From Carallia brachiata (Eukaryota > Streptophyta > Magnoliopsida > Malpighiales > Rhizophoraceae), in contig JADCRB010000028.1 in assembly GCA_021464245.1 (NCBI GenBank), positions 6,203,612-6,267,611 on the forward strand: a stretch of 64,000 bases of DNA. The letters are read 5' to 3'. Positions 29,720-43,739 of the stretch are shown piece by piece; within the stretch, counting starts at the first letter, position 1, and each line of letters begins with the position of its first letter. The translations under genes and the position numbers were made by a program. A model generated the notes under the pieces. That model did not search any database. It had not been told where the DNA came from and saw only the letters and a list, made by a program, of their open reading frames with translations.

Positions 29720-32700
29720 TAGAGATTGTTCATTTGAGAAAAAGGGACAAATCTTTGTAGTGGTTGATAATATAAGGTTTTTCGAGAAAGAGTCTACTTA
29801 CCCCGACGGTGGGTAACCAGACAGCGAGTAACACAATCATTTCACTTTTTTTTTTTTAGCCCCTTTGAATCTTATTGATATTTAAATAGTAGTTTGTTTC
29901 TTTTAGATAATTGAATGAAATTTTATAAAAAAAATATTTTATTTTTAATTTACAGATTTGATTATTAACATATTTATAATAATTTTTTTTGTTCATAAAA
30001 AAAAGTAAGTTATTCAATAAATTTAAATTTATTGTATGTCAATTTTAATATAAATTTATTATAAATTAATTTCAACAATTATGCGCACGAGGATTGGAAT
30101 TTTTTTATTTTTAAATATATTATATATTAACTTTAACTATTATCCTTACATTAAAAAAATAAATTGAAAATGAACGGACCCACCATCTTATCTCTTTCTG
30201 CTCTTTTCTCTTTCGCTCGTCTGATTTTTACCTCTCTACAGCAAACGTTCCCGTTTTTTAAAAGTTACATGGGTACACTCAATTGAACGCATTTTATATA
30301 TGTGATCATCCATTATATTATTATAATCATTAATTAAATATATTTTTATTTTTTTGACATATGATCTTACCTACCGATAAAATTATAAATATTCACTTAA
30401 TGATAATAATAGATTGCGTATATAATGTAGCATACGATCTCATGTCTGCCATGCTTCGTAATAAAACTCAAGTTTTGGGGTATTTACGAACTGGGAATTT
30501 TAGACGACAGATATGATGACACGTAGTCAGGGTTCAGTTTGTTGGAGAGTCCACTGCTTGTCGAGGTAGTGACGTAATGACTATTGTCATATTTAGAATA
30601 ATAATAATAATGGTCTGCGTGCGAAGGGATCGGACAGGCCATTTTGGCCTTGCTTGAATTGCCCCTTTGTTACCTTATAATCGTCGGAATATAACCACAA
30701 AAAGGAAAACCATATCAAAAGTTTTTGGTTACATGTTGGGTCTTTACCCATATATTCTAAGATGTGTTTGGTTTATGTCCCATCATTTTTCTTTTTCTTT
30801 TCTTTTTTTTTCCTATATGATATGTATAATTTTCTATAGTAATAACTATTGTTATTGTTAATATGATGCTTCGCGGCAAATAGACTTTTGGGTTCTGCCA
30901 AACTACCAATTATTTGATCAAATGATTTTATTAATGACAATCCATTTTATATTCTCTTCTACAATCATCTATACGTAATATGTATTATGTATTGATTAAT
31001 TATTAAAAAATTAAAAGTTCAATAAATTATAAATTCGTTATTAAAAAATATTGATATGTTAATTTTTGATTAATAATCATAAAATAAATAGTAAAAAATA
31101 TTGTCAGTAATTAACTTTTTTGATCAAATTAAACCACAGAACAGTGGTGTGATTCAACGTTTATGATAGTAATGTTCACCCGATCAACTACAATGTCATT
31201 TACATTGTTTTTGATTCATGTCATTTGCATTGTTACAATTAAAATTAAAGTTTTCTTATTTTTTCTTATTATGCATTAATTGAAAACTATATTTTATAAG
31301 AATTCGACATAGTTGAGATTTGACCTCCGCCAACATTTTTACATTTTTGCTTTTGCGGTCATCGTAATAGAGCCACTTGGAATATGTCCAATTTGAACTT
31401 AAATCTGTAAAGTGAGATTTTTTTTTTTTGGTTTTAGTTTTAGTGAAAATAGTCTACTATCATGGAAATAAAAGTTAATGAGGGTAAAAATTCGAGATCA
31501 AATTTCATATTCATCGGTTGAAAGCTTTAGTTGTTAATCATTCTGCTTAAAGTGGCTTCTCAAAAAGTTGGAAGTAAATCTACTTCATGCTCAATCGGAT
31601 TTACTTTTATTACTAACAAAATTGCCACAGATTTAGTTTGAAAAAAATAATAGATTTCCAACCTTTCTGGGCTAATTTTTCCCATATTGTGGAGTACTAA
31701 GTCCAACTAAATGCTGTTAAATATAGAAAAAGATTTCCATCCAAGGGGTTGCCAAACTCGGCTCCTGGGACAGCAGTGGGCAGTAGTTCTGATTGACAAA
31801 GAGACCAAATTTTCTGATGGGTTTTCAAAATAAAGCAAGTAATCCTGTCACCCAAAGGGTCCTCCAAAAGCATTGCAAGGCTAAGTATAGCTAAATGCAG
31901 ACTCCACTTCCAGTGGTCATAATCTAGAGCACTTACATAGTGGCATATATAAGTGTACCACCATAATTAATATCCATACACAAAAATGACAAAAAAAAAA
32001 GAAGAAAAAAAATTGAAAAAGAAATATTGGATAACATCAAATTAAAGTGATATTTTCTGTTAGATAATTAAAATTAAAAAAAAATTGTTAGATGTCATTA
32101 TATGAACTACACAACTATTTTATTATAATCTAAAGTTAAACTGCGTGGTAAAATTCGATTGAAAAAGTCCTACACTTATCGGCTAGGAATCTGTAGATCC
32201 ATCCATCATATTGTTCTAGAGCGCATAACCACATGATTTTTCAAAAGCTCAAGAGATAAGACTCATCTTGATCCTTATCTCAAGCACATACTAGAAGTTT
32301 TGGCCTCTAACATATGATCAATTTCCAATCATCATGAGTTATTAACACTTTTTTTTATATTCCAAAATTTTTCCCTTCATGCCCCAATATATCATTTGTA
32401 TATAATTGGGTCTTATTTTTAAAATAACCTTCTCATAATTTAATGATAATACCAAATATTGCCCAGTAATATGTGGGGTATATACTTCTTCTCCACCCTG
32501 TTGGACAAAATTTCAAGTTGATTCTTTGATACATTCACTTTCCAATGAATGGAAGGTCCATGATGGCACGGCGCGTCTTTTAAAACAAATTCCTTTGCCG
32601 TCTCCTTGTTAAAAATTACTAATTTTTGGCCAAAAACTTTTTTTTTCTTCTATAAACCCTTTTTTGGTGGGAATCTACTTTCCTTCCATCACGTAAAATA

Positions 32701-33011
32701 GTGCTTCTGCAATTGTAGTTACAACTCAAAGGCTAAACATTAGTGCTTCGTCAATTTTTCTCCTGCTTTCATGTAGTATAATTTATTGTTTCTATGGACT
32801 TAACAATAGATTTTTTTTTTTTAGGAGGAGATTCATTGAGCCACAAATAATAAGTAGACATTTTTTTTTTCAATAAATCTTTCATCTCTCTCAATATTTG
32901 AATCTAAGACTTCAAAATTAAATATCTAGACTTTTCACTCTAACTATAGCATTTTTTTTAGCTTCTAAGTGTTGTTGTAGATATATTATAGGTTATACCA
33001 ATAACTTAGGT
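29720..33011. other. Intergenic between the two AUX/IAA genes, proximal part
   Basis: AT-rich with homopolymer runs. No gene or domain was recognised on either strand. It includes the distal promoter of the IAA16-like gene. Confidence 0.5.
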
Positions 33012-33685
33012 CATAGTTTTAAAAATCGGACCAGACCGGCCGGTCGGACCGGAAAACCGGTGAACCGGAGGTCGGACCGGTCCGATTCTCTGATAAAATT
33101 GGAATAGGAAATGAACCGCCCGAAAACCGGTGAATCGGCCGGTCGGACCGAAAAACTGGTGAACCGGCCGGTCCGACCGAAAAACCGGTAACTCCAAAAC
33201 CGGTGAACTGGTCGGTCGGACCGGTGAACCGGTAACAAGTCATCTTGATCAAAATGACGTCGTTTTATTTATTTTTTTGGATTAAAAATGAGAATAAATA
33301 ATACTTATTTATATTAATGAAAAATGTAATATTTTTGAATTATATATTGACTCTATAATATTTATTTTTAGATATGAATATTCGATTAATAGTTTTATAA
33401 TATTTTATTTTTGATATTTATACTTTATTAATTTATTTAATTAGAAAATTATCATAAATATCTTATATTTTAATTTTATTTTAAATTTAAGTAGACTCAT
33501 ATTCTATTTTTTATGATTATAATCATTATTTGTTATTAAAAAATGAAAAATTATAAGTATTAATTATTATTTTATCAAATCAGAATTGACCCGCCAGTTC
33601 AACCGCAAGTTTTTCGGTTGGACCGCTAAACCATTAATTTAATCTTTTTACCGGTTCAATAACCGGTCCGATTTTTAAAACTATG
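33012..33685. mobile_element. Intact hAT-like MITE, 674 bp
   Basis: Perfect 21-bp terminal inverted repeats begin CATAGTTTTAAAAATCGGAC at the left and are exactly complemented at the right end. They are flanked by an 8-bp direct duplication, ACTTAGGT (33004-33011 and 33686-33693). The left 200 bp is an array of ACCGG, CCGGT and GGTCGGACCGG words; the middle is AT-rich and the right end again CCGGT-rich. Open frames on the minus strand are artefacts of these repeats. The duplication length indicates a hAT origin. The perfect terminal repeats and target duplication indicate recent insertion. Confidence 0.92.
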
Positions 33686-34065
33686 ACTTAGGTGTTTAAA
33701 CCAACTGCGGTGACCAATAAACAAAGGGAACTTTTTCTGGTTTTATCTCCATTCCCTAGATTAGTCATCCTACGGGAGAAAACAAAAAGGAAAGGAAAGG
33801 ACCGTTGCGGCGAAGAGAATCTCGCAAGATGACAATGAAAAATAAAAGAGCAGCATGTAATGCTTAAAAAATAATAATAACAAGTACTTATTAAATCTCA
33901 TTTAATAACATTCGATAATTTATTTATTTTTATTTTTTATAAATTCAATCATCTAACAACTTATATTATTTTATCACTATTTTAAAACGACTTAAATGAA
34001 TCCATCAAGTTTTTTTCAAAACAAAAATTCGTTTTATCAAATACGATATTATCACGTAATTATAT

Positions 34066-34475
34066 GGAGAATTGATTCATTAACCTTTGCAATATCTATG
34101 TTATATGTTAAGTGTCATAATACTCGCGGTACATTCATTGAATTCTTAATTTGAAGTTCGTAACAACTAAAATTTACTTGTCATAAAACTCGTGGTACAT
34201 TCACACAATTAAAATTTAAATTTCTGATACCGACAAGATAAGAAGATATACATATTATTCAGTCAATAAACACTCTTGCCACTTCAATAGGGAGAGTTGA
34301 TTCATTAATCTTTGCAATATCTATGTTATATGTTAGGTGTCATAAAACTCGTGTTACATTCACTGAATTCTTAATTCAAAGTTCGTAACAATTAAAATTC
34401 AAATTCTGATACCGACAGATTAAAAAGAAATATATTACATGTTTTGTCAGTCAATAAACACTTTTACCACTTTCC
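34066..34475. repeat. 225-bp tandem duplication
   Basis: The copies begin at 34066 and 34291. They share 'tttgcaatatctatgttata', 'gtgtcataa.actcg', 'ctgataccgaca' and 'gtcaataaacact' in order, with scattered substitutions and small gaps; the second is truncated at its end. Confidence 0.85.
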
Positions 34476-34887
34476 AACGTTAAATAAGTAAGAAAGTGAG
34501 TTGCATTGCACAATTAAGAATTAAATTATCATCAGTTCATCCCTTTCACCCAAAGAACAAGGATTTTTTTTTTTTTTAAGTTACTTGAGGTTTCACTTAA
34601 TTAGCTAGCGTCTAGCACATAGGATGGCCATGTGAGTGAGTGGAACCCACGAGAACAAAATGCGTTGGTCACACTGCGAAATTCAGCGAAACTCCCCACG
34701 TGATAGAGATTTATTAGTGGAGATTGAAATTTGCCGGGCCCCAATTAAACCCCTTATGATCAAAAATTATGCTTTGGTTTTTGCCCATTTGGTAGGTTCT
34801 TCTACTTCCAACACCGCATGTGCCCTGCTTTAAGAACACTATAAATAAATTGCCTATATTAAGGAAAAAGATCGGCGGTCAGAGAGA

Positions 34888-35056
34888 GGAGGACAGAAGA
34901 AGTGTCAATAATACAATAATAAAGAATATTTTTACAACAACGTTGATTTTTTCTGCAACAAAAAATAACACGATAATTTTTTGTTACATATTTTATCAAT
35001 CTTATTGTAGAAATTAGTAAGACCGTTGCATTATTGACACTTCTTCTGACCAATTT
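34888..35056. mobile_element. Foldback MITE, about 170 bp
   Basis: The left arm 'gacagaagaagtgtcaataa' and right arm 'ttattgacacttcttctgac' are inverted repeats with about one mismatch, enclosing an AT-rich loop that itself contains complementary stretches. No coding. Confidence 0.7.
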
Positions 35057-36164
35057 CCTCTATCCGTACACCCGTATGGAAAGAACGTGGCATTTGATCG
35101 ACAATGTTGTCTAGTGAGAGAAGTCAACACAGGCACAAAAGAGGTAGACAATGTACTATATTTTTAATTTTAACTGAACGAGACAAATTCGTTGAAATCT
35201 CTTGAATCTGTGTTTAATGTTTAATAACTCTTATCTCTTTTCTTGGCCTCCTTTATGAGGTGGAACATTTAACCAATATTCTTGTTGGGTTGGTTGGTTA
35301 GTTTCCGTGAAAGATATTTGTTGCACTGGTCGAGTTGTTTTCACTTGATGGAGATCCATGTATGAGTTATTCAAGTATATGTATGAGTTATTCAAGTATT
35401 TCATTCCAATTTTGTTAAATTTCATGATGTACAAATTTTTAATTCGTCATTCATTTAAAAACAAAAATAGACTATTTTAATTTGCAAACCTAAAAATTAT
35501 GATATCCTGATTTAATAAAATTAAAAAAGTTAGTAGCATAAATATTACCTTCTTTTTTAAGGATATCCTAATAATTAGAATTTAGACTTCTATATTTTAA
35601 AAATCTTGAGTTTAAATTTTATAAAAAGAGAGTTTGGAATTTATGAGAATAAAAAAGATATTATCTTGTAACTTATGGCTAATAGACCTTTTAATGAACC
35701 CTTAAAACACATAAATATTACCCTAGTTGTACGTGCCTTGAGTTTTTAAGTTGGATAGTTTTTTATAGTTAGCTTCTTTTTTTTTTTCTCTGACTTATAT
35801 TGAATTAGACTCGATGATTTGAAGTGCATGATTCAATAGATCTTCATATAATTTTCAATGCCGAATAAACCATAATTCACCAAAGTTTTATATCGAGTAT
35901 GTTTCTTTTTTTGCAAGGTTAAAAAGCAAAAGTTTCATATCGAAAAAGGACAAATATATCTTCTCTAACTTATAATGTATATGGGTTCTACAATCTATCC
36001 TGTACGCTTTTCAGTGGACATGGACTTTTACGACATACTATCGTAGTTTGATCACTTCTTTTATCTGCATCCAGCTAGTTTTATTTCGGTTTAATAGTTA
36101 ATTGCCTAGATATAGTAACAATACACAGCACATGATATCGTTAATAAAATTGAAGTTACCAGTG

Positions 36165-36330
36165 AGTGCTGGTACGAATAGTAAGAGTTCGTCATCGTTT
36201 AATTAGAGATCTCGAGTTTAAGTCTCTGAAAATACAGTTGCGTTAAATACTCATTGGAAGACCTTTGCCGCATTTCAAGATCCTACCCGGGTCGGTCCAA
36301 ATTAGCCGGTCCATATTAGTCAGCCCATTG
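36165..36330 (+). mobile_element. SINE-like unit
   Basis: 'aatagtaagagttcgtcatc' followed by the B-box-like 'tcgagtttaagtctc' 45 bp on, then 'cctacccgggtcggtccaaa' downstream. This resembles the tRNA-head plus GGTCGGTCC tail layout of plant SINEs. The call rests on pattern only. Confidence 0.4.
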
Positions 36331-39098
36331 AACTGGATAATGAGCGGTTTTAGACCAAAAAAATAAAAAATAAAATTTAAGTTAAATTGTTCTACATGCT
36401 AAAATCAGACATAACACGTGTTTTAGAAGTTTTATAAAACGAAAAGCTTGCACAATGGTATAACATGAATTTCAACATTGCCCTCTCATGTCGATAGGAT
36501 ATTCATCACCTACTCACTCATTGGCTTATACTTTAGGTGGACATGAACCTTCACAACACGCCAGATGGAATAATTTGTGATATTAATGTAGCATATGGAC
36601 AGTGAATTTAGACCTATAATGTGAACAAAGAATTTTGCAGGAAAATAAGCCCCAAAAACGAATGTATCAAAGGCAACTGCAAACATAAGTTTTATATGCC
36701 ATCATGTGCTGAGGAATACAAGAGGGGTCAAGATTTTCACCAATCGTTTGCTTGATTGGTAATGGTGTCGCTTTTCAACAGCATCAAACATCTGAACAGC
36801 AGATTTATGCTTTGATAATGCATAACTCACTGCTCACATGAAGCTGTAAGGATAAGGTAGACATTATTTGTCACATTAAGATGAGAAAGGCATTATACAA
36901 TAGAAGAAATAATTTGTCACAAAGGTTAGAGTGAGACAATGAGTTTTGATTGTCTAGTAATACTTTCTCTTTTATTGATATATTTGAAATTAGTAACTCA
37001 ACGAAAAAAGAGAGTGAGAGAGACAGAAATAGAGTTCGAACTCCAATACTGCTGTTAAAATGTTTAAAGTGCTAATTATACACCACATGAACAGAAAAAC
37101 ATAGGGGTTCTCGAAAGGCCACTCTCATCTTCAACCAAGGGGATAAGTTGTAATTTAATATGAAACAATGGTAGATTCAAATCAGAACATGTACAGTGGG
37201 CTAATGAATTGCGTTGTCTCCTATACGATACCAGGGTTGTTGTCCAATGGTACATATTGCCACGGGTGTGCTAGGAATGGCTAACAATAGATAGACCAGA
37301 ACTTAATTACCCTTAAAACTGACAAACACAGAAAGCAAGATTGATAAGGACATATCCTCCGCCCACTCCAAAAGTCCAAAAACCAATCCAACAAAAGATT
37401 TTGAATAGTTTAAATGTCAAAGTAATTTAGATTATTAAATAATTTAATTTATAAAAATAAATAAATTATTAGATATTATTAGATAAAAATATGTATTGTT
37501 ATTTTAATATTATTTAAATGAAATTACAAAATAGTGCTCTAAAAAAAATAATAAAAATAATAATTGTCAAAGAGGGAGGGAAGAGAGGAGAAAAGAGGCC
37601 CATGCCAGCGAATCTTAACACGGAGATGTCCCCACGTGTGGGCTGTGGGCCTTTAAAAAATGACCCACAAGAGCTTTTAATTTAGCCCACTGTCACATTC
37701 CGGGGCCCCCCACCCACATGTCAAGTTTTACGAGAAGATTTTAGCAATCAACATCGAATAGGGACACCACACGTGTGTGCATTTATTTATTGCCTTTTTT
37801 TAATTGCTTCTTCTGAAACTGAAACAGCCAATTAATTTGGTTGTACTTGGCTGCACGAAGCTGCTCTCTCTCTCTCTCTTTCTCTCTCTCTCCTTGCCTA
37901 CTACAATACAACAAAGAAAAAGTGTACCATTTTGCAAATGTCCGTACTGTGCCCTTTGAAGAATTTCTCTCGTTGATGTTCAAATTTTGCACTGAGGCAC
38001 TCTGATGTTTCGAAAATTTTATGTTCAAATCATGCGATAGCAATGGGATGGAGATTTATGAATTATGAGATAAAGAGAGGATTAGCTCTAATTAATCTTT
38101 TGAGTAGTGGTACTCCTTAGGTGTATGTACTTGTATTAAGCATGAAAGGGTAATGTAATATTCACGTGACATTCAATTTTTTTTTTCTCTTTTAACATTA
38201 AAAAAAGCATCGTGTGATGTTAATCATTATTCGTAAAAGTTTAAATTAGGATCACCTATTGTCGTTCTAATCCAACTTCCTTCGTAGAGATGACTTGCTA
38301 AAGAAAAATGATGACGTTAAACGAGACTTTTCCATACTCAATCACAATGTTTACTGAATCTAAATTTAGCGCTACACTTCAACAAACATTCGGCATTTGA
38401 CAACCATTTATTGAACATAATTTTTATCTTCCATTCTCAAGGGAGTTGAATCCAAACCCTATCCTACATTTCAATGTTCTTATATCAAAGCCAGTTGAGT
38501 TGTGTCCCTCTAATGAACAATAATACAAAAATATACATGAATGCAGGCTTTTAATGCAATCTCAAAACAGGTTTTAAGTCGTTCAATGCATGAGTATAAC
38601 TAACGGCAGAGATTATAAATATGTCATAAATAGTTACTTTAATACTACTTTACTTGTATTTGTCAATCGTCAAGAAAACATGGGTCCATGTAATAAAGTT
38701 TAAAATAATTATAATCATAATAATGATGATAATAATAATAAATAAAATAAACAACCAGTAGCTGTCAAGCTAAGGACGATTAGATAAAACCAGCATAATT
38801 GGTGCAATAATTGAATAAGCCCAAGACTGATTAATTATTGTCCATAAACATCAATTATATATCATATCGAGACACCAAGCTAATCACTTTTCAATTAAAT
38901 TTTCCTATGTCATAATAATCAACTCACACGTACGTCTTGGCAATTAAAGGCTTTAACGTGGCGGTGCTAAGGTCACGAGTGGCTTGTCTCCCTCGTACTC
39001 TAACAAGATTTTATTGAGAAATTGACAGAGCAACGTACAAACAAACAAGTACAATGACTCGGTGCATGCACGTTAAACCACCAAAAAAAAAGCCACAG

Positions 39099-39359
39099 GG
39101 AGGGTAAAGCTCTGTTGGCCAAGGAGTGGATTGTCCATTTCAGTCATGTCTACAGGGAAGGTAATCGGTTGGCTGACCTTCTCGCCTCCATGGCCCTTGA
39201 CTAAGATTTTGGTTTGATCAAGCTGCAGCTTCTTCCTCCTCCTGCTTTGGCTATTCTCTATGAGGACATATGCGGGGTGGCTTTTTGGCGTAACGTGGTT
39301 CCTTAGATAGGTCTTTTCTTTTGGGTTTATTCCTCCCTTGTTAAAAAAAAAAAAAAAAA
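39099..39359 (+). mobile_element. 5'-truncated LINE (L1-type) 3' end
   Basis: The plus strand reads KEWIVHFSHVYREGNRLADL followed by LASMALD and a stop at 39202-39204. This is the C-terminal motif of the RNase H domain found in plant L1-like LINEs (H..REGN..AD.LA). A 3' UTR of about 140 bp and an A run (39343-39359) follow. It is missing endonuclease and RT. The same UTR tail is at 421-484. Confidence 0.75.
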
Positions 39360-42300
39360 CACAAACACACACACAATAATATAACAAGAAAACTACCAGC
39401 TGGTAATTCTAATTTTTTCAAGATTTTATTAAGAAAATTTATTGAAACATACACTCTGTATATATATATATATATATTACATACTGTGTGCACAACTTGT
39501 ATTTGAATTCTAATAACTACATTCTTTTTTCCTTACCTTTCTGCCGTATACTTAAACCAAGAAGTGGCAACAAAAAAATAAAAGTTCACTCGTATTGGAT
39601 ACATAAAAAATTCTGGGACATGCAATAATAGGTATATAGTAGACACGCAGCAATTTATACTATTGAATATTTAAAAATATATTAAATTTAAAAATAAAAA
39701 GCAGATAAATTATTAAATACTGTTAAATATTATTAAATTAATTATTTATCTTTCACGTCTTATTAAATGTATCTACATAATCTTCTTCTATTGAATATAT
39801 CAACAAAATTATTAGGTAAAAAGAGAGAAAATAGAGCTAGACAACTATTTAAAAATATTGAAATTTGAAAGTCAATAAACCGAAGATGGTGATGTTAAAT
39901 TGAGGTGGCTTTCAAGGGATCCATCTGGTCATCTATAAGACAGGCAGGACCCATGCTTTGATGGAGTGGGGTCTTGATTGACTGGCCAGAAGCGGAAGAT
40001 AGAGACTTGGCCAGACATAAAAGGAAAAGCTCGTAATTCAGTGTCATAAATCAGCAAGTATAGTGGACCCTTTGCATCTCTCTTGGTTCCAAAATTGAAA
40101 TTTGGTCATATATTATAGGAACATTTTTGCTTGTAGGTGTAGGTAGGCAAAGAAGGGTTCTGCCCTCCAAATGATGATGAAATTTGCCCATTTGGTTCAA
40201 TGTACATTTTGACAATTTTGATGTTGAGGTGTCGGTGATAATGGTTTCTCATAAAGAACATACGAAACGAGTCCCTCATACAACACCCGAATGATTAAAA
40301 ATTGAGATTTTCTACATGAACGTCTCAAGTTTGAATATTAAAAAGTGGATATAAATTTATGAAAATGAAAAAATTACTTTTGTTATATAATTCATTGATC
40401 AATTGGCTTTTTAATGAAAAAAAAAGGTTAAAATGAGAATCCTTGATGTCTGAAATACTAGTGTAATCCATAAATAATGAAAGAAGAGGAGAACTGACTG
40501 AATAGAAATACAATGAAAAGAACCAACAAAGAGTTGATTCAATATTAAATGACTCGGTACCGCTTCTAAAAGCAGTTGAGGTTTTCAAATCTCACTTATT
40601 TTATAACTAAAAATCGATGAGATGCAGTTTGGTGGAGGAATTGGCATAATTTTTTCTATGACAGCGTGGAATAGCCTGCCCTATTCCTTCTTTTTTTATT
40701 CGTTGATGAGTAACCATAAAAAAAATATGAAATTCAGAACCATTTTGGAACTAATTTCGTCAAAGAGAATGACAACTTTGCACAGCAGATGATTGAATAG
40801 TTGAATAGGTTAAATTTGAAGGGACTCGTTGTCGGACATTTCTGGAAGTGTTTTCTGTTGCAAGTCTGTTGAGATTTGATTTGTACTATTGTGTGCAATT
40901 TCATCCGAACGAGTTAAATCTGCCTAATACTTCGGTATTAAATAAGTTTAACCTCATTTTGTTTGTTTTCTTTGTTAGAAGGATTTGTCTAACTAGACTT
41001 TGAGTCCAATTAGTTTGGGTGCTTGTGACCTTGTCGGGTGTAGGTCATTTTTGGCTGACCATTTCTTTTGTTTCGTATAAATTTTTCTAATACTCTCATA
41101 TCGATTTTATGTACAGAAGTGTATTTTATGTATATAATAATTTCCTTTCGATAAAAAAAAAACTAGTTGTGAGATATCATCAATGTTTTGATAATGTACG
41201 AAATTTCTTGGTCAATTGCTGCACAATTAGTTGAGACCAGCTCGGATCTTTTTTAAGACCAGCTTGGATCTGCTTCGCATAATGTCATTCAACAGCATTA
41301 TAATTGTTGTTATTGGATTATGTAAAAGCTATGATCGTGTTGGAAAAATGGATCAGACATAAAGACAAATGCCAAGAAGAATGATATAGATACTGTTGGA
41401 TGTGATGTGATAATTTAGTGATAATTTAATATATTTTTTTTATATTAATTCATGTATGAAACTCTTCACTAACTCTCATTTCCCAACAAAAAGAAAATTA
41501 TATGTAAGTGATGTATTGAATTCTAAATTTATTAATATTGTAATTAAGTATAAATGAGATCTATTCAGTTTAATAGTAATCTAGTAGTAGATTTTTTATA
41601 TAAAAGAGGTTGAATAAAAATATCAATAAATAACTCTTAACTTCAGTTTATAAATGCGATAATTAATATATTATAATCTACTTTTTTTTCAATCAAAAAA
41701 AAAAAAAGAATAACATAGACATCTTTCAAAGAGAACTACCTTCAAAAAAAATTCAGATTACTATTATGACTAAATTTTGAAACATAAAATGTATAAATAT
41801 TTAAATATAAAATCGTACGTCTAATTCATACGTGACATGTTAAATACGGGTGCGAAAGGTAGACACCAAACATTATTTGTCGATCCAAGGCAATGACTGT
41901 TAGGAACCAGTAGACTACGCCCACATGCACAAACTGCCCCCAAATTAGCGATGATCAATTAAAACCCCGATTGATCACACCCCATGCCTTGCCCATCAAT
42001 GGCAACCCATGTGGGCCCATTTCACATGGGCTGCACCTAATCTCCACTCCATCGCCCTTTGATCGACGCTTCTCTTTCCTTGGCCTGGGAATCCATCGTT
42101 GCATCACGATCGCCCAATGGAGTGACCAAGTCATCCATATGGGCGGGTCAGGATTGTCCCGACCCTGTCCCTAAATTATAGGTACAGCCTATTCTGTCTT
42201 GCTATTCACACGACAATCACAGTTAGCTGCCCTCCTTGTCCAAACTCGCATAAATTAGATTCCTCGCTTCCCTCAAAGAGCGTGTAGTCCACGCACTCTC

Positions 42301-42934
42301 TATTGAAAAATCATTAGAAAGAATATTATTGCATTGATCAATATAAATATAATATAACAGTATTTAATAATTTATTATTTTTATTTTTAATTTTAAATAT
42401 TTAATAATTTATATTATTATGTACTTATATGTATTTTAATAAAATTATACTCTATAAGACATTCCCACTAAAAATTGCAAGAAATTAATGTTTGATAATT
42501 TCTCTATGAATTCGTTTACAAAATAGACACAACGAAATACTACAACCTTAATTATTGTAATGTAATGTTGTTAAAAGAGACTGAAATTACTTTTTGCGTG
42601 CAGGCATCAAGAGGGAGCAAAGAAATACCTTTATTTGGCTACTAGGCCCTAAAAGAAAATTTATGATATTTAAGACAAGAATTAATTCAATAACCCAATT
42701 ATTTTGCTTGAAACTTGATTAAACCTAAGTGCAGTAGACTGAAAAGGTCGATAACTTGTAATCTAAAAAATCTAAAATCAGAATGATTTGAACATCAATA
42801 ACCTCGGATATATAATGAGTTGAAATGCAATTGACCCAAAAATTAATTATGCCCAAAACTTAAATAATTTGAATTTGAAAAATTAAATGTATTCATAAAC
42901 CTATGTATTTGAAATCAGATATATTTACAACTCA
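39360..42934. other. Intergenic between the AUX/IAA genes, distal part
   Basis: AT-rich. It includes a possible second retroposon tail ending in an A run (41153-41162, preceded by 'tttcctttcgat'), a dispersed-repeat copy at 41560-41690 and a locally GC-richer patch (41900-42200) with no recognisable protein. No gene is called. Confidence 0.45.
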
Positions 42935-43210
42935 ATGTGGGCAGTCTAGTAATAACTCGGCATATTTTCCTCACGTTTAACCCGAGTTTGGGTTCCAGTC
43001 CGCGTAAGTTGGTGGCAATACCCTCGACCCATAGCAGCAAAACTGCGCACACACAAGTGTTGATATATGACACATCTACGCCGAAGTCGGCTAAGGGAAG
43101 TCAGACCAGATCTAATAGTATTTTGGTGATAAGCGCTTCCTCGTAAGGTAGGTTGAATAAAGATAGCAATAATGGTCTGATTTCAGCTTACACGTGCGAT
43201 AACTCACAAG
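42935..43210 (+). mobile_element. SINE-like dispersed repeat copy
   Basis: 'cagtctagtaataactcggc' then the B-box-like GGTTCCAGTCC (42991-43001), and a 3' part containing 'aggttgaataaagatagcaa' and 'acacgtgcgataactcac'. The head resembles 57395-57480, and the tail resembles 41560-41690 and 48340-48470. It lies in the IAA4-like promoter region, about 530 bp upstream of the start codon. Confidence 0.45.
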
Positions 43211-43739
43211 TTGATGATAAATATTTTTTTTGTGTTAAAAAAGAAGTTTAAAAATAAAGAAAAGAAAATCATATATACTCAAATCCAAATAAATCTCAAA
43301 CACGAATGATCGAGACCCAAAACAAATCAACTAAAATCCGACTTAATCCACTTGTTTTCTTTCTTTTTTTTTTTGGTCTCAATCCACTTGTTTTCTATTT
43401 CAACGGTTCTACCATAAGGATAATTAATTTGAGTAATTAATGAGGGGCCCAAATTTGTTGCAAGGCCACCACTTTCCCCACGAGCAATATCTTTACGCCT
43501 TCGTTACAAGACTTCAATCTATTAAAACCTGTTCGTGTGACTTTTCTGTGGACATCTCACAAGCTTTCTTTGTGTCTTCTCCAAATTTTGCACCAAGAAA
43601 AATTCAAGTGTTAGCTCCTTCTCAGCCAAACGATTAGTGACTCAATCGATTAATCATCAATATTTTCTGGGTCATTTTCATCTCTGGTTTCTGAACAGAA
43701 AACCCAACAAGCCCATCAAAAAAAGAAGTTGACAAAGCT

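Larger units (their letters stand above)
33694..39098. other. Intergenic between the AUX/IAA genes, middle part
   Basis: Contains a 225-bp tandem duplication (34066-34475), a foldback MITE (34888-35056), a SINE-like unit (36165-36330), (GA)n runs at 37865-37895, and AT-rich blocks with 'attattagatattattaga' (37430-37510). No gene was recognised. Confidence 0.5.

Noticed and set aside
33006..33252. Three overlapping minus-strand open frames rich in TGPT/RPVH-like repeats
   Set aside because: They are readings of the ACCGG-word array inside a hAT-like MITE.
41900..42200. GC-richer patch with a 67-codon open frame, possible gene
   Set aside because: No recognisable domain and no splice or promoter support; possibly a repeat or regulatory patch.
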